NCBI RefSeq assembly: GCF_014697425.1 | Contig: NZ_JACJRU010000007.1 | Location: 124,001 to 188,000 of the forward strand | DNA length: 64,000 nucleotides | Direction: 5' to 3' | Source of the DNA: Nostoc sp. FACHB-110 | Lineage (GTDB): Bacteria; Cyanobacteriota; Cyanobacteriia; Cyanobacteriales; Nostocaceae | Shown here: positions 7,341-17,237 of the stretch, in pieces | How positions within the stretch are numbered: position 1 is the stretch's first letter | How the letters are laid out: the number at the start of each line of letters is the position of its first letter | Notes under the pieces: model-generated | What the model saw: the letters and a program-made list of their open reading frames with translations, nothing else | Databases searched by the model: none | What the model was told of the DNA's origin: nothing | Program-made: the position numbers and the translations under genes

Positions 7341-9593
7341 ATGACTGAATTTACAAAAACTGTTTGTCCTTATTGTGGTGTTGGCTGTGGTTTAGAAGTG
7401 TCACCACCAGCCCAACTTAATAAACCCACCAATCGAGATAGTCAAGGAAATCCGACTTGGCGAGTCAGAGGTGATAAATCTCACCCATCAAGCCAAGGTA
7501 TGGTGTGTGTTAAAGGTGCTACGATCGCCGAATCTTTAGATAAAAATAGATTACATTACCCAATGGTGCGGGATTCTTTAGACCAAGAGTTCCGGCGAGT
7601 TAGTTGGGATGAAGCTTTTGAACTAATTACCAACCGCATTCAAACTGTCCGCTTCACTCAAGGTTCAGAAGCTATATGTATGTATGGTTCCGGTCAATTC
7701 CAAACTGAGGACTATTACATCGCCCAAAAACTTTTGAAAGGCTGTTTAGGAACTAACAATTTTGATGCGAACTCACGCTTATGTATGTCCAGTGCGGTAT
7801 CTGGATATATTCAAAGTTTTGGTGCAGATGGCCCGCCCTGTTGTTACGAAGATTTAGAGTTAACTGACTGTGCGTTTTTAATTGGGACTAACACAGCCGA
7901 ATGTCATCCCATCATTTTTAACCGATTGGCTAAATACCACAAAAAAAACCGCAAAGTAAAAATGGTGGTGGTTGACCCCCGCCGCACACCCACCGCCGAA
8001 GCCGCAGATTTACATTTAGCAATTCGTCCCGGTACAGATATTGATTTGTTAAATGGTATCGCCCATTTATTAATGCGTTGGAACTACATTGATGTTGGCT
8101 TTATCGATGACTGTACCAGCAATTTTTCAGCTTATGCAGAAGTTATCCGCCACTATTCCCCAGAAGTAACAGCGCGTCAATGTGGTATCAGCATTGAAGA
8201 TTTAGAAACAGCCGCCCGTTATTGGGGTCAAGCGCAAAAGGTATTGTCTTTGTGGTCGATGGGTGTGAACCAATCAACGGAAGGAACAGCCAAGGTGAGG
8301 ACTATTATTAACCTCCACTTGATGACAGGACAAATTGGTAAACCAGGGGCGGGGCCATTTTCTTTAACAGGTCAACCAAATGCAATGGGCGGTAGAGAAG
8401 CCGGAGGTTTAGCGCATTTATTACCTGGTTATCGCTCGGTGAAAAATGACCAGCATCGCGCCGAAGTGGAAGATTTTTGGGGACTGAAGCGGGGACAAAT
8501 TTCTTCTGTTCCTGGTTTAACGGCTTGGGATATGATTCTGGGTTTAGAAACTGGCGATGTCGGTTTACTTTGGATTGCAGCTACTAACCCAGCTGTCAGT
8601 ATGCCAGATTTGGAACGCACAAAAAAAGCCTTATTGCGATCGCCTTTCACAATTTACCAAGACGCATATTACCCCACCGAAACCGCCGCTTATGCTCATG
8701 TGCTGTTACCTGCTGCCCAGTGGGGTGAAAAAACAGGCGTAATGACCAACTCCGAACGCCGCGTTAGTTTATGTCAAGCATTCCGCCAACCACCCAGAGA
8801 AGCCAAAGCCGACTGGGAAATTTTCGCCGAAGTCGGACGGCGTTTAGGTTTTGCCGATAAGTTTAACTTTGCCAACTCTGCCGAAGTTTACGCCGAGTTT
8901 GCCAAACTAACCAAAAATCGCCCATGCGATATGTCGGGTATCAGTCATGAACAATTACAAAAACAAGGCCCAACCCACTGGCCGCATCCAGAAACGGGGA
9001 GTGGGGAATGGGGAGTGGGGAATGGGGATAAAACATCTTCTTCCCCTACACCCTACACCCTACACCCTACACCCTCCAACTCAAAAAGACTCTACACAGA
9101 CCTACACTTCCACACCCCCGACGGTCGGGCGCGGTTCGGGGCTTATTACTCCAAAGGTTTAGCCGAACCACCAGACCCCGATTATCCTTTTATATTAACT
9201 ACAGGACGACTTTACGGACATTGGCACACGCAAACGCGCACAGGTCGCATTGAAAAAATTTGCTCAATGCACCCAGAACCATTCATTGAAATTCATCCCT
9301 GTGATGCGGCGAAGTTGGAAATTAGTGATAACCAGGTAATCGAAGTGCGATCGCGGCGTGGTCAAGCTCATTTTCCCGCAAAAGTGACTAAGGCGATCGC
9401 ACCCGGTACAGTTTTTGTGCCGATGCACTGGGGCGCACTGTGGGCAAATCAAGCCGAAGCCAACGCCCTCACCCATCCCGAATCTTGTCCCAATTCTGGG
9501 CAACCAGAATTAAAAGCTTGTGCAGTCCAACTAGCACCAATTTCTGTGGAAGTTACCAGCAAAAATTATCAACTCCAATCGTCACAATGGTGA
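7341..9593 (+). CDS. narB: Ferredoxin-nitrate reductase
   Basis: Assimilatory nitrate reductase that reduces nitrate to nitrite with ferredoxin, carrying Mo-bis-MGD and one 4Fe-4S cluster. The cluster motif C9-x2-C12-x3-C16 ([11 protein letters not shown]) is completed by the Cys in GMVCVKG at about residue 56. The presumed Mo-ligand Cys lies in SRLCMSSAV. The molybdopterin-dinucleotide-binding domain occupies the C-terminal part, beginning near [20 protein letters not shown]. At 750 residues it is slightly long because an in-frame low-complexity insertion (8996-9079) separates HWPHPET from [19 protein letters not shown]. It is the last gene of the nitrate operon; the protein at 11143 is probably a helper. 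Confidence 0.95.
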   Translation: MTEFTKTVCPYCGVGCGLEVSPPAQLNKPTNRDSQGNPTWRVRGDKSHPSSQGMVCVKGATIAESLDKNRLHYPMVRDSLDQEFRRVSWDEAFELITNRIQTVRFTQGSEAICMYGSGQFQTEDYYIAQKLLKGCLGTNNFDANSRLCMSSAVSGYIQSFGADGPPCCYEDLELTDCAFLIGTNTAECHPIIFNRLAKYHKKNRKVKMVVVDPRRTPTAEAADLHLAIRPGTDIDLLNGIAHLLMRWNYIDVGFIDDCTSNFSAYAEVIRHYSPEVTARQCGISIEDLETAARYWGQAQKVLSLWSMGVNQSTEGTAKVRTIINLHLMTGQIGKPGAGPFSLTGQPNAMGGREAGGLAHLLPGYRSVKNDQHRAEVEDFWGLKRGQISSVPGLTAWDMILGLETGDVGLLWIAATNPAVSMPDLERTKKALLRSPFTIYQDAYYPTETAAYAHVLLPAAQWGEKTGVMTNSERRVSLCQAFRQPPREAKADWEIFAEVGRRLGFADKFNFANSAEVYAEFAKLTKNRPCDMSGISHEQLQKQGPTHWPHPETGSGEWGVGNGDKTSSSPTPYTLHPTPSNSKRLYTDLHFHTPDGRARFGAYYSKGLAEPPDPDYPFILTTGRLYGHWHTQTRTGRIEKICSMHPEPFIEIHPCDAAKLEISDNQVIEVRSRRGQAHFPAKVTKAIAPGTVFVPMHWGALWANQAEANALTHPESCPNSGQPELKACAVQLAPISVEVTSKNYQLQSSQW
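8996..9079. repeat. Palindromic GGGGAGTGGGGA/CCCTACA repeat translated inside narB
   Basis: The left arm is repeated GGGGAGTGGGGAATG and the right arm is tandem CACCCTACACCC units. The arms are partly complementary through G-T pairing. The repeat adds about 28 residues rich in Gly, Ser, Thr and Pro to NarB and keeps the frame. It is the second such element in this operon. Confidence 0.75.
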
Positions 9594-9804
9594 TCTGCTT
9601 GGTATATCCTTAAACAAGAAATTGGTAATTAAGAATTGATATCTAATAATTCATCAATAGACCAGAATCAATAGTGATTATTTAAAATCCGCATTATTTC
9701 CTATTAACTAGGAATAGGGAATGATTTTGTATTCAGGCTTGATGGGTAATTATTATCTCTGCTTCATTACCAATTTCTTGTTCAATCAAACCCAGGTGCA
9801 GCAG

Positions 9805-10263
9805 ATGAAGAAATTATTTAAAGGCATTTTAGGATTGGGCAGTGATGAAGGCTTTATGCATTTCATCGAGAACATTGAGGTAATAGTTTCTAAAGTTTTA
9901 TCTGTGTTAATGGTGTTTGTGATTTTAGCTGCGATCGGTGACTTAGGAGTTTTTTTAATTAGAGAATTATTCGATACCCCTTATGGAAAATTCAACACAA
10001 CTTTATTTAAAATATTTGGCTTATTTCTCAATATTCTAATTGCTTTAGAAATTTTGGAAAATATCACAGCTTATTTGCGAAGACACGTTTTTCAGGTGGA
10101 ATTAGTAATTGTCACTTCTCTCATAGCTGTATCTCGAAAAATTATTATTTTAGATTTAGAAAAAGTAACAGGTATTGACATAATTGGTCTGGGAATTGCA
10201 GTTTTAGCATTGTCAATTAGTTATTTAATAATTCGCTCCAGTAATTCCAAGCAGTCGCGCTAA
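9805..10263 (+). CDS. PsiE-like (phosphate-starvation-inducible) membrane protein
   Basis: A small integral membrane protein with about four hydrophobic segments (VLSVLMVFVILAAIGDLGVF, LFKIFGLFLNILIALEIL, a third around LVIVTSLIAVSRKIIIL and a C-terminal LGIAVLALSISYLII). The pattern with ENITAYLRRH and AVSRKIIILD resembles the PsiE family. Its molecular function is unknown. The frame could start at 9721, but the ATG at 9805 gives the usual short charged N-terminus (MKKLFKGILGLG) and is preceded by AGG; the upstream 28 residues look unlike the family. It stands alone 200 bases after narB and is followed by a terminator-like hairpin. Confidence 0.7.
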   Translation: MKKLFKGILGLGSDEGFMHFIENIEVIVSKVLSVLMVFVILAAIGDLGVFLIRELFDTPYGKFNTTLFKIFGLFLNILIALEILENITAYLRRHVFQVELVIVTSLIAVSRKIIILDLEKVTGIDIIGLGIAVLALSISYLIIRSSNSKQSR

Positions 10264-10355
10264 TTAGCATCTTTACCCAAGAGATTCAGATATATTTTAT
10301 ATTAATTGAATAGGATAAATATTCTTACCAAAGCGATATAAATAAGCAGATAATT

Positions 10356-10406
10356 AGCCTGTATGGTCAGCCAATCATACTTACTCTGCGATTGGCAGGC
10401 TTTATT
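10356..10406 (+). terminator. Terminator-like hairpin after the PsiE-like gene
   Basis: AGCCTG (10356) pairs with CAGGCT (10396-10401), and inside it AGCCAATC pairs with GATTGGC. TTTATT follows. The U-run is short, so this could also be a regulatory palindrome. Confidence 0.45.
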
Positions 10407-10481
10407 GGGATAGCCTCAGACTTTTAGTTCAAGGAGTTTAATATCCAGTCTTTGATATCATATATATTTAGTTATAAATAT

Positions 10482-10572
10482 AGGACTTACGCAAAATATC
10501 TCTCAAACTCTCATTTCTCCGTGAACTCTGCGCCTCTGTGGTTCGATTTTCCGTAGCTTGTGCGTAAGTCCT
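10482..10572. mobile_element. MITE-like element, second copy of the 91-base family
   Basis: Perfect 12-base inverted ends, AGGACTTACGCA (10482-10493) and TGCGTAAGTCCT (10561-10572). The interior CTCTCAAACTCTCATTTCTCCG and CGCCTCTGTGGTTCG match the copy at 7153-7243 in order and orientation. Same total length, 91 bases. Confidence 0.7.
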
Positions 10573-10839
10573 GAAATATTATTCACTTTATTTGCTATAA
10601 GTTAACCCAGGCACTTATTGTAGAAGTCGTTGTCATACAAGCTGACTAATACAACATAGTAGAACTAAAGATACCATTTCAAGTTAATGAAAAGCTTGTG
10701 ATATAAGCTTTTTGACTTTTGACTTCCGCCTGGCGGTACTAGTGTCGCCAATCCAATAGGATAGCTATAGCTGTCTTCAATTATTTATCAAAAAATCTCA
10801 TCTCTATTACCTATTTCTATCCTCGATTCTATTCATCCC

Positions 10840-10989
10840 AGGACTTACGCATGAAAACGAAAAATCAAGGGTTTGGAGAAGCGGGCAAGAGTGTAGGGGT
10901 TAATGGGTCTATGTATCCAAAAACCCATTAACCCCACACCCGACACCCATTAACCCAGCCTTCACAGACAATCTTTGTGCGTAAGTCCT
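10840..10989. mobile_element. MITE-like element, longer variant with an inner hairpin
   Basis: It has the same terminal AGGACTTACGCA and TGCGTAAGTCCT, but the interior differs. GGGGTTAATGGGT and ACCCATTAACCCC form a strong inner stem. The interior is related to the decayed copy at 12340-12437. Confidence 0.65.
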
Positions 10990-11142
10990 ACATCCATAAA
11001 GTAATTCGTAAATCAAATATGAAACTCATATTTGATTTGGGAAAAAACTCAGTATACCTAAAACTCATTGCTGACCTATTTCCTGTTTTGTTCCTTCACA
11101 AATATGTTCATTTATCAAATCAGATTCATCTAGGATGGTTAT

Positions 11143-11592
11143 ATGACTTTTTTTACCTTTGAAGCAGATTTTGTAGATTCTCTGCGTTGTATCCCCATGC
11201 AAGTGCGCTATAAATTAGATACTTGTGGTATCAAGCTGAAGCTATCTGATTGGCACGAATTAACTCAGGCTGAACGTGAAGCTTTAGTGGAATTGCCTTG
11301 TACAACTCAAACAGAAATAGAAGCTTATCAACAATATCTCCAACAGTTAATTTTAGAACGAACAGGTACACCTGCATCACAATTACCGATAGAAGCATAT
11401 CCCCTTTGGATGGACTCGAGTGTGATACCAGCTAACCTCCAAGAAAAAGCCCAAGAGTTTGGTGTACAGTTAACTTTAGAAGATTGGATGAATTTAAGCC
11501 CTCTACAACGGTTTGTCTTAATTAAACTTAGCCGTCCTGGGCATGAAAATAAAAATTTTCCTAGGGCGATCGCAGAATTTAATCTGGTTTAA
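11143..11592 (+). CDS. Nitrate reductase-associated protein (NarM-type)
   Basis: A 149-residue soluble protein that I recognise as the cyanobacterial nitrate reductase-associated family. This family is encoded near narB or molybdopterin genes and may correspond to NarM, which is needed for nitrate reductase activity. Two similar halves are visible: CGIKLKLSDWHELTQAEREALVELP and FGVQLTLEDWMNLSPLQRFVLIKL, suggesting an internal duplication. The ATG at 11143 has TAGGA 7-8 bases upstream. It lies 1.5 kb downstream of narB on the same strand, which supports a role in maturing or loading NarB. The family call is good; the NarM identity is inference. Confidence 0.75.
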   Translation: MTFFTFEADFVDSLRCIPMQVRYKLDTCGIKLKLSDWHELTQAEREALVELPCTTQTEIEAYQQYLQQLILERTGTPASQLPIEAYPLWMDSSVIPANLQEKAQEFGVQLTLEDWMNLSPLQRFVLIKLSRPGHENKNFPRAIAEFNLV

Positions 11593-11685
11593 TTTTAGTC
11601 AAGAGTTAATAGTCAACAGTCAATAATTACGATTAAATGGACTATTGGCTGTTGGCTGATAACTAAAAATTGAGGATAGCAAAAT

Positions 11686-12285
11686 ATGACAGCAAAGAAG
11701 ATTTTGATGCTGGTAGGGGACTATGTAGAAGACTATGAAATTATGGTTCCCTTTCAAGCTTTACAAATGATAGGGCATACAATTCACGCCGTTTGCCCAG
11801 ATAAAAAAGCTGGAGACAAAATTAGAACAGCAATTCATGATTTTGAAGGCGACCAAACTTATAGTGAAAAACCAGGGCATAATTTCACTTTAAACGCCAC
11901 CTTTACTGAGATAGATGTTAATAGCTATGATGCGTTAGTGATTCCTGGTGGACGCGCCCCAGAGTATATTCGCCTCAATGAAAGAGTTTTAGAAATTACG
12001 CGGCACTTTGCTCAAGCAAATAAGCCAATTGCTGCTATTTGTCATGGGTTGCAGTTATTAGCAGCTGCTGATGTTCTTCAAGGTAAACGCTGTACAGCCT
12101 ACCCCGCTTGTAGTCCAGATGTGCGCGCATCTGGCGGTATTTATGTGCAGATACCAGTAAATGAGGCGATTGTTGATGGTAACTTAGTCACAGCACCTGC
12201 TTGGCCCGCCCATCCCCGTTGGCTAGCAGAATTTCTGAAAGTGCTGGGTACGAAGATTGAACATCCAGAAGTGGCTGCGGTGTGA
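11686..12285 (+). CDS. DJ-1/PfpI family protein
   Basis: A 199-residue protein of the DJ-1/PfpI (glutamine amidotransferase-like) superfamily. The nucleophile elbow is [10 protein letters not shown], with Cys at about residue 118. An acidic residue in the early DYVEDYE segment is the usual partner, and [11 protein letters not shown] is a typical family motif. Members include proteases, deglycase-like enzymes and chaperones; the substrate cannot be told from the sequence. GAGGA lies about 9 bases before the ATG. It may be co-transcribed with the upstream gene, but a 93-base spacer with AGTCAACAGTCAATA-type repeats separates them. Confidence 0.85.
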   Translation: MTAKKILMLVGDYVEDYEIMVPFQALQMIGHTIHAVCPDKKAGDKIRTAIHDFEGDQTYSEKPGHNFTLNATFTEIDVNSYDALVIPGGRAPEYIRLNERVLEITRHFAQANKPIAAICHGLQLLAAADVLQGKRCTAYPACSPDVRASGGIYVQIPVNEAIVDGNLVTAPAWPAHPRWLAEFLKVLGTKIEHPEVAAV

Positions 12286-12806
12286 CCTCAATTCTCATCT
12301 TTCAGCCAAAGACTGACCAACAAAGTTTATCTGTGGAGGCTGGGGTGAAAAGTGTAAGGGTTTGGATACATACACCCCCATACCCCTGCACCCTCTTTTC
12401 CTAAAACCTGAATTTTTCGTTCTCTTGCGTAAGCCCTAGAAATAATAGAGGCTAGAGCGTCGTTGAATTTAGCTAGTTTATATTTATTGGATATTATAAA
12501 TGGTGGCAAATACTACTAAATGTTGCCTTGTTTGAGCGTATTTAATTATTGTCAGGTTTCAATTGTACAACAGCTATGTATTATGATGAATCTGCTCAAG
12601 CAAATAGGCACATAAGATACTCCAAGTAACTAGAATGCTTGTCAATATTGAAATAGATAATTTTAAATTTTGCATTAGCAAATTTTGAATTTGTTAGCAG
12701 AGACTAAAGCTATAGTGGATTTAGCAATTCTGATTTAGGTGTGGCGCAGGTTAATTCCTAAGATCAGAGTTTTGGATGAATTAGTTTGGGAAGAAACTCT
12801 AACTCG
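12286..12806. other. Spacer with decayed repeat
   Basis: From about 12340 to 12437 it holds a degenerate relative of the element at 10840: GTGTAAGGGTTTGGATACATACACCCCC, then a single right end TGCGTAAGCCCT. The remaining AT-rich 370 bases presumably hold the promoter of the FHA-PrsW gene, but no clear box was seen. Confidence 0.45.
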
Positions 12807-14186
12807 ATGACAGGCAAAAACGCAAGACATAATGCATTTCTACGTCTGGTGTCTGGTAATGCAGCAGCTTTTGGTTCAGAATCTCGTTACACGCTCAACG
12901 CTACTAAAGAGGTAGTAATTGGACGTGACCCCAGCTGTCAAGTTGTCTTGGATGCCATGATTTATCGGATGGTATCTCGTCGTCATGCGGCGGTTCGCCC
13001 CCTTTCTTCGTCACCAGATAACCAATCTACGTGGGTAATTTGCGATTTAAATAGTGCTAATGGCACTTATCTCAATGGTCAACGTTTTTATGGGTGTCAA
13101 GAATTACAGCCAGGCGATCGCATCGGTTTAGGTAGTGATGGGCCACAATTCGTGTTTGAATATGATGTGGTATCGCCACCAACAATGATGACAAAACAAG
13201 TCGCTCCATTACCTTCAGCGACTAACTACCAAAACCACACCCAAATTAAACAGCCAGATTCGGTCAGCTTTACACAACTTTTTCCGATTATTTCAACTGG
13301 TAAAGATTTAACCCGTAAAGCTTACCTTGTACCCGGAATACTCACAGTCGTTTTTGTAGTACTAATGTTCGCAACTGTGGGTCGGCCCCAAGCTAACCAA
13401 GTCATTGTTGCTACTTACATCGCCTTTGTTGTTTACTACTTTGTTTATCAACTTTGTGGTAAGCCAAAGCCTTGGTGGGTACTGCTTGGTACAGCACTCA
13501 CAACAGCTTTAATTTTGCTCAGTCCACTTTTAGATTTATTTATCTTTGTTTTTCGTGTTGTTTTACCAGGAAATTTGCCTTCACCCCAAGACTCTACTAC
13601 TTTGACAGAACTGCTAGTACGTATGTTCTTTGGTGCAGGGTTAATGGAAGAATTACTCAAGGCATTACCTGTATTAGGAGCCTATTTTATTGGACGCTCT
13701 TTACCTTCACCTTGGCGAGAACGTATCGGTGTGTGGGAGCCGCTTGATGGAATTCTTCTGGGAACAGCTTCAGCTTTAGGCTTCACACTTTTAGAAACCT
13801 TGGGGCAGTATGTACCTGATATCACTCAAAATGTCAGCCAACAGGTGGGAATTGGTGCAGCTGGTCAACTCGCAGGTTTACAACTATTAATTCCCAGGAT
13901 TTTAGGCTCGGTGGCTGGTCATATGGCCTACAGTGGTTATTTAGGATATTTTGTGGGTTTAGCTGTCCTTAAGCCCAGCAAGAGTTGGCAAATACTGTCG
14001 ATTGGCTACCTGAGCGCGTCTGCACTCCACGCTTTGTGGAACGCAACAGGTTCAATCAATGCGGTGCTGTTAATTATTGTGGGAGTTTTATCTTATGCTG
14101 TTTTAATGGCAGCAATTTTGAAGGCGCGGGCATTATCACCAAACCGCTCGCAAAATTTTGCAACTCGCTTTCTTGGCCCTAAGTAA
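12807..14186 (+). CDS. FHA domain-PrsW family intramembrane protease
   Basis: This 459-residue protein has an N-terminal FHA domain followed by a polytopic membrane domain. The FHA motifs are IGRDPSCQVVLD, MVSRRHAAV and NSANGTYLNG, which form the phosphothreonine-binding loops. The membrane part, from about residue 170, has PrsW-type motifs in order: MEELLKALPV (glutamates), GFTLLETLGQY, GSVAGHMAYSGYLGYFVG and SALHALWN. The latter supply the conserved histidines. PrsW relatives cleave membrane proteins within the bilayer. The FHA domain suggests recruitment to Thr-phosphorylated partners. I chose ATG 12807 over an upstream TTG at 12786. It points toward the CHAT-FHA and PP2C genes, which are on the opposite strand. 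Confidence 0.8.
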   Translation: MTGKNARHNAFLRLVSGNAAAFGSESRYTLNATKEVVIGRDPSCQVVLDAMIYRMVSRRHAAVRPLSSSPDNQSTWVICDLNSANGTYLNGQRFYGCQELQPGDRIGLGSDGPQFVFEYDVVSPPTMMTKQVAPLPSATNYQNHTQIKQPDSVSFTQLFPIISTGKDLTRKAYLVPGILTVVFVVLMFATVGRPQANQVIVATYIAFVVYYFVYQLCGKPKPWWVLLGTALTTALILLSPLLDLFIFVFRVVLPGNLPSPQDSTTLTELLVRMFFGAGLMEELLKALPVLGAYFIGRSLPSPWRERIGVWEPLDGILLGTASALGFTLLETLGQYVPDITQNVSQQVGIGAAGQLAGLQLLIPRILGSVAGHMAYSGYLGYFVGLAVLKPSKSWQILSIGYLSASALHALWNATGSINAVLLIIVGVLSYAVLMAAILKARALSPNRSQNFATRFLGPK

Positions 14187-14718
14187 TTTGGTGTGTAGTG
14201 AAAGACTGAGCATCAAGTTAGCAGATTAAGCAGAGGAAGTGATTTGGCTCGGATGGATTGGTAAAACCCACGCTTAAACAGCAATTGCCAATCCAAAATC
14301 CAAAATGCTATGGCCTTTAATATTATGTCCGGCTAATCCGTGGTGATGCGACAAATTTGTGCAGAAATGACAAACTCTCTCCCCTGCCCCCCTGCGGCCT
14401 TAATGGTAAGTCTTTAACAGGACAAGACATAACACCTAGAAACTTTTCACTTTGATAGCTATCATCTATTATAAAAATCTGTCTGGTTGCTCCTGCCTAC
14501 TTCTGGAACTGGGCTGGTTAAATTCTCAAGTTCTATCTTCAGATAGATGGTGCTGGTTGGAAAATTAACTTAATTTGAGATTATGCTAGACTTCTTCTAT
14601 CAAAAGAAGTAACAACTGAAATATTTGAAACTTTAATACAAATACTACATAAAGCCAAACCAGTAGCCACGAGCATTCCAGGCAATTCAAGAAATATTGA
14701 CAGGAGTAGGACAGATAA
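14187..14718. other. Intergenic stretch between convergent genes
   Basis: No gene, clear terminator or complete repeat was recognised in these 532 bases. GTCCGGCTAATCCGTGG near 14330 and the end segment near 14640-14715 could be decayed coding or mobile DNA, but no frame supports this. Confidence 0.3.
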
Positions 14719-15366
14719 TTAAGCTTCTGTTTGTGAGTTGTCTAGTTGTTTGATTGCATAGTAAGCGATCGCTACACTTAATTTTGCTTGCTCAATTTCT
14801 GATAGACTCGCCCAATCTTTACTTGCAACGTTATTAATGATTGCTGTCAGATTTTGTGGTTCACTGCTACGCATCGCATAAGCGTATGGACGGGCGAAGA
14901 CTGCTAAATCATCTGTTTCCCAACCAGGTAACACCGCTTGCACGCATTCTACGAGTTGTTCTCCCATCGATTGTTGAGACGCGAAAATTTCAGTAGCTTT
15001 TTGAGCGATCGCATCTAGCCAGCCATGAGGTATTTTAGCAGCAAAGGCAGTATGTAAAGTTTCTTGAAGTCCAGTTAAAATGCTACTACGCGTATTACAC
15101 TTGTAGTATGAACAATTGGTAACTTCTGACCACAAACTGTCTAATTTGCCGTAAAAAGAATCGGCTCTAGTGTGTAATTCTTCTTCTAGTAAGTCTTGCA
15201 TTACGAATTGCCGTTCCATTTCAACAAAATAGGTTTCGGCTTCATCATCAGCAGGATTCCAAGGGTAGGTAGCATCTTCAGGTTCTAAAAGTGCTTCTAA
15301 TAGTTCTAATTCCACTTGAGATGTTAAATGTGTGATGTTTTCAGAATTGTGAGTTTTGTTAATCAT
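14719..15366 (-). CDS. Acidic protein of unknown function
   Basis: A 215-residue protein that I do not recognise. It is acidic, especially residues 18-65 (many Glu/Asp), and predicted largely helical, with no signal peptide or membrane segment. It has two Cys close together (NCSYYKCN at about 85-92). The start is well supported: AGGAG lies 7 bases before the ATG at 15366. It sits 175 bases downstream of the CHAT-FHA gene in the same direction, so it may belong to the same transcription unit as the CHAT-FHA and PP2C genes. It could be a substrate or partner of that protease-like protein, but nothing in the sequence proves it. Confidence 0.7.
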   Translation of the reverse strand: MINKTHNSENITHLTSQVELELLEALLEPEDATYPWNPADDEAETYFVEMERQFVMQDLLEEELHTRADSFYGKLDSLWSEVTNCSYYKCNTRSSILTGLQETLHTAFAAKIPHGWLDAIAQKATEIFASQQSMGEQLVECVQAVLPGWETDDLAVFARPYAYAMRSSEPQNLTAIINNVASKDWASLSEIEQAKLSVAIAYYAIKQLDNSQTEA

Positions 15367-15541
15367 TTGTCGGCTCCTGATGAATTATTTAGCAGTACTG
15401 ACTGCTACAAGTTACAAAATAGAATTTCCGTAAAATTAAACTGATTTTGTTAATCGGGGCTAATTAGGTAAAAGCGATGAGTTAGCAGTATGGGATATGA
15501 TATAAAACTCATGTTTTTGCCGCTACTTTAGTGTCCCAGTT

Positions 15542-17116
15542 TTATTCTTCAATCAAAAATTCCCAAGTTTCACCCCGAGAACTACCAAACTTTAATTGCA
15601 TTCCTGATGTTAAAGGTACTTCCTCTCGGAGGATTTGTTGCCATCCATTATTGTGGAAACACCATGTTGTGCCGTAGGTAGACAAATCCTGTAAGTAATA
15701 AGTTTGTACTGAAGTTGTGCCATTAAAACTATTGCGGCATAAAATTTCGGCATGGCGCTTAGAAACCGATGGTTCTGGGATGACAATATCGTTTTCTTTC
15801 GTGCGACCAATGCGATTGACACCAGCCCGCAAAAACCAAGTTTTCCCACCAGGGGAAAGCGATCGCAAACAAGCAGTAGATACAGGAGAATTGATAGTGG
15901 ATATGATGCTATCTGGAAGTTCGGTAATCCCTTCATCAAAACTTTTAATTAGTTCGCCACTAAAATCGGGATGTAGATAAAGAACAGGCAAAGTCCAAGC
16001 AGGTTGATTGTACTTATATAGGGTTAACAATTCTTGTCGCGCTTCTGCTACTGCTTCATCAATTTGCTTGCGCGATCGCAATGCTTCTGTAAACGCTTTA
16101 ATAAAACTGCGGCTTTCGTGGTCGGCAATTTCATCTCGCATTCCTAAAACTGCTGGTACACCTTGACGAATTAGCACTTCTGCTAGACTACTAGTAGCGA
16201 TCGCTTGGTGATTGATAGCTGCTGGTTGCGCGCCCCAACAAGCATTAAAAACTGCTAATTTTAACCCACTGCGCGTTAACACTTGCGCTAATTCAATGCC
16301 ATTCAGGGTCATCCCCGGACGCAAAAATAATAAACCTCCGTCTGGCCCTGGTAAGCCATGACCCGCATAGAAAAAGACATTATAAGCTTTGGTTTCTAAT
16401 TCTTGAATTAACTCTTCTGGTGTGGGTTGAATGAGGGTTTTCACCATGCAAGGTGCGTATCCTGAAGAATTCCGAGTCACTGAACGATGACTCAGAATTT
16501 GTTCGAGGATAGTGGCTTCTTGTTCGAGTTGTAGGTTGTCATCTTCTCCTAAGACCAGCAAAATATTAATTGCTTGATCTGTACGTAGGTATGGCAGAGG
16601 CTCAACTTCACTGGTAGTGCGGCTGAATAGCACATCTTGTGACAGAGAAATTGCTGATTGCCCTGGTTCGCGCTGCATAATTTCCCAAGGTAGCGCGATT
16701 AAGTCTGGGTCACGAATTTCTAACTGAAAACGTAAACGCTTATGTTGCCCCATCGCAATGCCGCGACTGCGTTCTAGACTACCGAGAATTGGCCCGTCAA
16801 ATACCCAACGCCATAAATAAATACCCAAATATTGCATTAAACGGCCACCGTAACCAGGCATATGACCGAAAGACGTTGAACCCAAGTTGAGCGAGAGAGG
16901 ATTAGTTGTAGGCGGTGCTGTTCTGGCTGTTATTTGCAAGCCGCTATGACCCACAAACATTTGCTGCCACTCTTGCCAAATCTGAGTGAGTTCCGCAGGC
17001 CACACACAGTCACGCAGAACATAGCCACTAGGATAGGGAGCATTTACCACCCAAATGGCAAAATTATCTGTGCCAGTGTTTATCAGACGGGCTATCGCCA
17101 GGTTCAGGGATGGCAT
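15542..17116 (-). CDS. CHAT domain (caspase-like) protein with C-terminal FHA domain
   Basis: A 524-residue protein. The CHAT peptidase domain covers roughly residues 120-390. Its presumed catalytic His is in FFYAGHG (about residue 253), and its Cys is in AVFNACWGA (about residue 293). A glycine-rich LPGPDGGLLFL segment lies between them, as in caspase-clan CHAT enzymes. The FHA domain occupies about residues 425-515, with RIGRTKENDIVIPEPSVSKR and LSTYGTTW. There is no signal peptide, so it should act in the cytoplasm. CHAT proteins cleave partner proteins in several bacterial immune and cell-death systems, but a housekeeping signalling role is equally possible. It lies between the PP2C gene (upstream, 121-base gap) and the acidic unknown. 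Confidence 0.85.
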   Translation of the reverse strand: MPSLNLAIARLINTGTDNFAIWVVNAPYPSGYVLRDCVWPAELTQIWQEWQQMFVGHSGLQITARTAPPTTNPLSLNLGSTSFGHMPGYGGRLMQYLGIYLWRWVFDGPILGSLERSRGIAMGQHKRLRFQLEIRDPDLIALPWEIMQREPGQSAISLSQDVLFSRTTSEVEPLPYLRTDQAINILLVLGEDDNLQLEQEATILEQILSHRSVTRNSSGYAPCMVKTLIQPTPEELIQELETKAYNVFFYAGHGLPGPDGGLLFLRPGMTLNGIELAQVLTRSGLKLAVFNACWGAQPAAINHQAIATSSLAEVLIRQGVPAVLGMRDEIADHESRSFIKAFTEALRSRKQIDEAVAEARQELLTLYKYNQPAWTLPVLYLHPDFSGELIKSFDEGITELPDSIISTINSPVSTACLRSLSPGGKTWFLRAGVNRIGRTKENDIVIPEPSVSKRHAEILCRNSFNGTTSVQTYYLQDLSTYGTTWCFHNNGWQQILREEVPLTSGMQLKFGSSRGETWEFLIEE

Positions 17117-17237
17117 GGTTTGTTCAAACTAAAAAGCAAAATTCAAAAATTGGCAACCACAATTTTCCGGCAGGAAAACTTTTTCTTGAGAGTTTTATAT
17201 CTAGTCATTAGATGTATTATTCCAGTTTTCTACAAGT

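Larger units (their letters stand above)
10264..11142. other. Gene-poor spacer with repeats and two MITE-like elements
   Basis: This 879-base stretch holds a terminator-like hairpin and two elements with AGGACTTACGCA ends (listed separately). At about 10707-10745 there is a TTTTTGACTTTTGACTTCCGCCTGGCGGTAC repeat. A short open frame at 10977-11162 begins inside the second element and has no family features, so I do not call it a gene. Confidence 0.6.

Noticed and set aside
7331..7343. GTAGCTAC near the narB start as a possible NtcA site
   Set aside because: NtcA sites have GTA and TAC separated by eight bases; here the spacing is too short and the position is wrong for a promoter.
10977..11162. 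Small plus-strand frame before the NarM-type gene
   Set aside because: It begins inside a MITE-like element, overlaps the next gene's start and has no recognisable features.
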